Shown here one piece after another: positions 62,557 to 64,000 of a DNA stretch of 64,000 nt (within the stretch, counting starts at the first letter, position 1; each line of letters starts with the position of its first letter). The translations under genes and the position numbers were made by a program. This stretch comes from Rubellicoccus peritrichatus (GTDB lineage: Bacteria; Verrucomicrobiota; Verrucomicrobiia; Opitutales; Cerasicoccaceae), in contig NZ_CP136920.1 of NCBI RefSeq assembly GCF_033100135.1, positions 4,707,001 through 4,771,000 on the forward strand, given 5' to 3'. The notes under the pieces were generated by a model. The model ran no database searches. It saw only the letters and a list, made by a program, of their open reading frames with translations, and was not told where the DNA came from.

Positions 62557-63282
62557 TCAATCCTCCAATTCGGATTCCGACTCCAACTCAAGCTCAATCC
62601 GGTCAGCCAGAGCACTGGCAAAGTTTTCCAACTCAGTGACAAGGAGTTTCGTCTGAGTCAGGAGGAAGTTATAACCGAATACCGACGGAATCGCAACGAG
62701 CAGCCCGGCAACCGTTGTCAGCAAAGCTCCCGAAACACCAGGTGCAAGATTCTGCAAGGTGGCTGAGCTCTGCAAGGCCATGGAACCAAAGGCATCCATC
62801 ACGCCCCAAACCGTCCCAAGCAAGCCAAGAAAAGGAGCACCCGTAACAATTGAACCGAGGACAACCATCTTGGACTCATAACTGATCGTCTGCTGCGCAA
62901 CGGAGCGCTGGAGAGCATTTTCCACATGGCCCATTCGAATCGTCACCGCACGCTCGGAAAAATTCTCTGCATTATGACGATGCGCTGCCGAAACCGCTGA
63001 ATCAGTCAAAGTGGCATAAGGCCCCAAGCCTTTCGCCTGACTCCCCAAATTCAAACTAAGAATCCGACGGGCCTCACCCAGCTTCTGCTCGAAACTCAAG
63101 TTCAGTGAACGCAAGCGCGATAAATCCAGGTATTTGCCGATCATCACAGTCCATGCCAGCAAGCTGAATATGACCAATGCGACGACGATGAACTTTCCAG
63201 CCACATTGGAATCACCAAAATAAGTGAAGACGTTCGGGCTACTGGCTTCAGCGATATAAAAGAAAGAAGAAACGAATGACAT
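62557..63282 (-). CDS. ExbB/TolQ-family proton-channel protein
   Basis: About 241 residues from ATG 63282; a longer frame from 63309 adds nine unlikely residues. It has three membrane helices (FIVVALVIFSLLAWTVMIG near the N-terminus; LGSIVTGAPFLGLLGTVWGV and GVSGALLTTVAGLLVAIPSV towards the C-terminus). GLLGTVWGVMDAF is the family hallmark. It is first gene of the operon and forms the pentameric channel with the ExbD-like protein. TonB-linked uptake fits the secreted glycan-degrading enzymes of the window. Confidence 0.93.
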   Translation of the reverse strand: MSFVSSFFYIAEASSPNVFTYFGDSNVAGKFIVVALVIFSLLAWTVMIGKYLDLSRLRSLNLSFEQKLGEARRILSLNLGSQAKGLGPYATLTDSAVSAAHRHNAENFSERAVTIRMGHVENALQRSVAQQTISYESKMVVLGSIVTGAPFLGLLGTVWGVMDAFGSMALQSSATLQNLAPGVSGALLTTVAGLLVAIPSVFGYNFLLTQTKLLVTELENFASALADRIELELESESELED

Positions 63283-63432
63283 GTCGTAAGTTTGACAGGC
63301 AAAATTCATCCCCCGTTCCTTGCAAACGAATTATCCACTCAGATGCCCGTTTGGGAATAACTTTACATATGGGAAGTGAGGAGGCAGAAGCATCCCTGGG
63401 GTAAATGTATTTCTAACGCTAACGAATAGTTA

Positions 63433-64000
63433 CTACTGAATCACAGGATCATGTTCAGTATGGTAGTTATCATAGTCAGGCAGGATAGCGCTTAGGCGAT
63501 CACGCTCGGCCCGATGCTCAGGCGATGCTGTCTCCCAATCAGTTATTTGAGCAAAACTGATAAGATCATCAGGTGTTTCTGAGACATCCCACCATTTACC
63601 ATAGCCATCCAGCATGACTTTGTCGCCACGAATGAGTTGCTTATCACTCTTGTAGGCGTAGATCCAGTCACGGTGTTTTTCCTGATCACTTGTCAAGTAT
63701 GGCCAGAGACTCTCTCCATGGATCTCATAATCTTCGGGAATCTCGGTGCCCATAATGTCAGCCAAAGTCGGCAGAATATCAGCCAATGAAACAAGGATAT
63801 CTTGTTCCCCTTGCTTGGTCAGGTTTTGGCCTGGCGCATAAATCAGGAACGGAACATGAGTCCCCTTCTGGCGATCATGACTGCTTTTGCCGTATTTCCA
63901 GGTTCCATTATCCGCACAGAAAATGATGATCGTGTTGTCCTCAATGCCCATTTCCTTGAGCTTCTCCATGTAAAGCCAAACGTGGTAATCGAGATATTCG
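63433..64000 (-). CDS. Sulfatase, C-terminal part
   Basis: The frame is open to the right edge of the window, so the N-terminal part with the C-x-P-x-R formylglycine site is not seen. The visible 188 residues include [11 protein letters not shown] and [13 protein letters not shown], both typical of the type I sulfatase fold, then [10 protein letters not shown] and GESLWPYLT. It likely removes sulfate from a polysaccharide or glycosaminoglycan. It is on the same strand as the exbB operon but upstream of it, with 150 bp between. Confidence 0.92.
   Translation of the reverse strand, partial: EYLDYHVWLYMEKLKEMGIEDNTIIIFCADNGTWKYGKSSHDRQKGTHVPFLIYAPGQNLTKQGEQDILVSLADILPTLADIMGTEIPEDYEIHGESLWPYLTSDQEKHRDWIYAYKSDKQLIRGDKVMLDGYGKWWDVSETPDDLISFAQITDWETASPEHRAERDRLSAILPDYDNYHTEHDPVIQ

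Overview
The window looks like an accessory, carbohydrate-oriented part of a Verrucomicrobiota chromosome, most likely Opitutae/Puniceicoccales. The evidence is a PilX-like giant protein of the Verru_Chthon cassette type, a Minf_1886-family protein, a PEP-CTERM-like anchor, a twin-arginine Gfo/Idh/MocA oxidoreductase, a C-terminal DxDxDG-type repeat, five AraC-type regulators beside sugar genes, and a sulfatase. This placement is inferred from gene families, not from a marker gene.

Layout. 0-8.5 kb: end of a parallel beta-helix protein, a HEAT-repeat protein with a TAT-exported oxidoreductase, a transposase scrap, and a prepilin-like giant protein overlapping a small secreted protein. 8.45-9.64 kb: a long imperfect inverted duplication carrying the decayed start of a sugar-transporter gene. 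9.7-20 kb: a GH2-like enzyme, then an AraC-controlled locus with an SSS symporter, an HGSNAT-like membrane acetyltransferase and a GH89 alpha-N-acetylglucosaminidase, which suggests use of alpha-GlcNAc-capped glycans such as heparan sulfate. 20.2-27 kb: a broken tRNA-Pro, an AraC/MFS sugar-porter pair with shared palindromic operators, a PEP-CTERM-like protein and a 966-residue secreted enzyme-like protein that share an unnamed domain. 27-37 kb: tRNA-Pro(GGG), a candidate small RNA, a membrane protein, a 2103-residue GH81-like glucanase with a large inserted Gly-rich region, and a LuxR-type regulator.

37-50 kb is more housekeeping-like: two SPFH proteins, a fused M16 peptidase, Minf_1886, an isochorismatase-like hydrolase and a PocR-AraC regulator. 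It also holds a tight three-gene operon (tandem GTP-cyclohydrolase-II-like protein, SIS protein, amidohydrolase) that converges on a purine-type phosphoribosyltransferase. This operon is the best candidate for an undescribed metabolic route. 50.5-54.3 kb holds tRNA-Ala(GGC), a Crp/Fnr regulator and an operon (YecH-like, methyltransferase, cupin, heme-copper-oxidase-like membrane protein) behind what reads as a perfect class II FNR promoter. 55-64 kb holds a PocR-AraC/DUF4914 pair, a small MITE-like element, an AraC regulator divergent from a Gfo/Idh/MocA-aldo/keto reductase fusion, an exbB-exbD-tonB operon and the C-terminal part of a sulfatase.

The most striking non-coding signal is a pair of arrays (28924-29004 and 54795-54875). 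Each has exactly four 15-bp palindromes related to TACGTCNNNGACGTA, set at a strict 22-bp period and lying in unrelated intergenic contexts. They do not look like CRISPR arrays and I cannot assign them to a known family.
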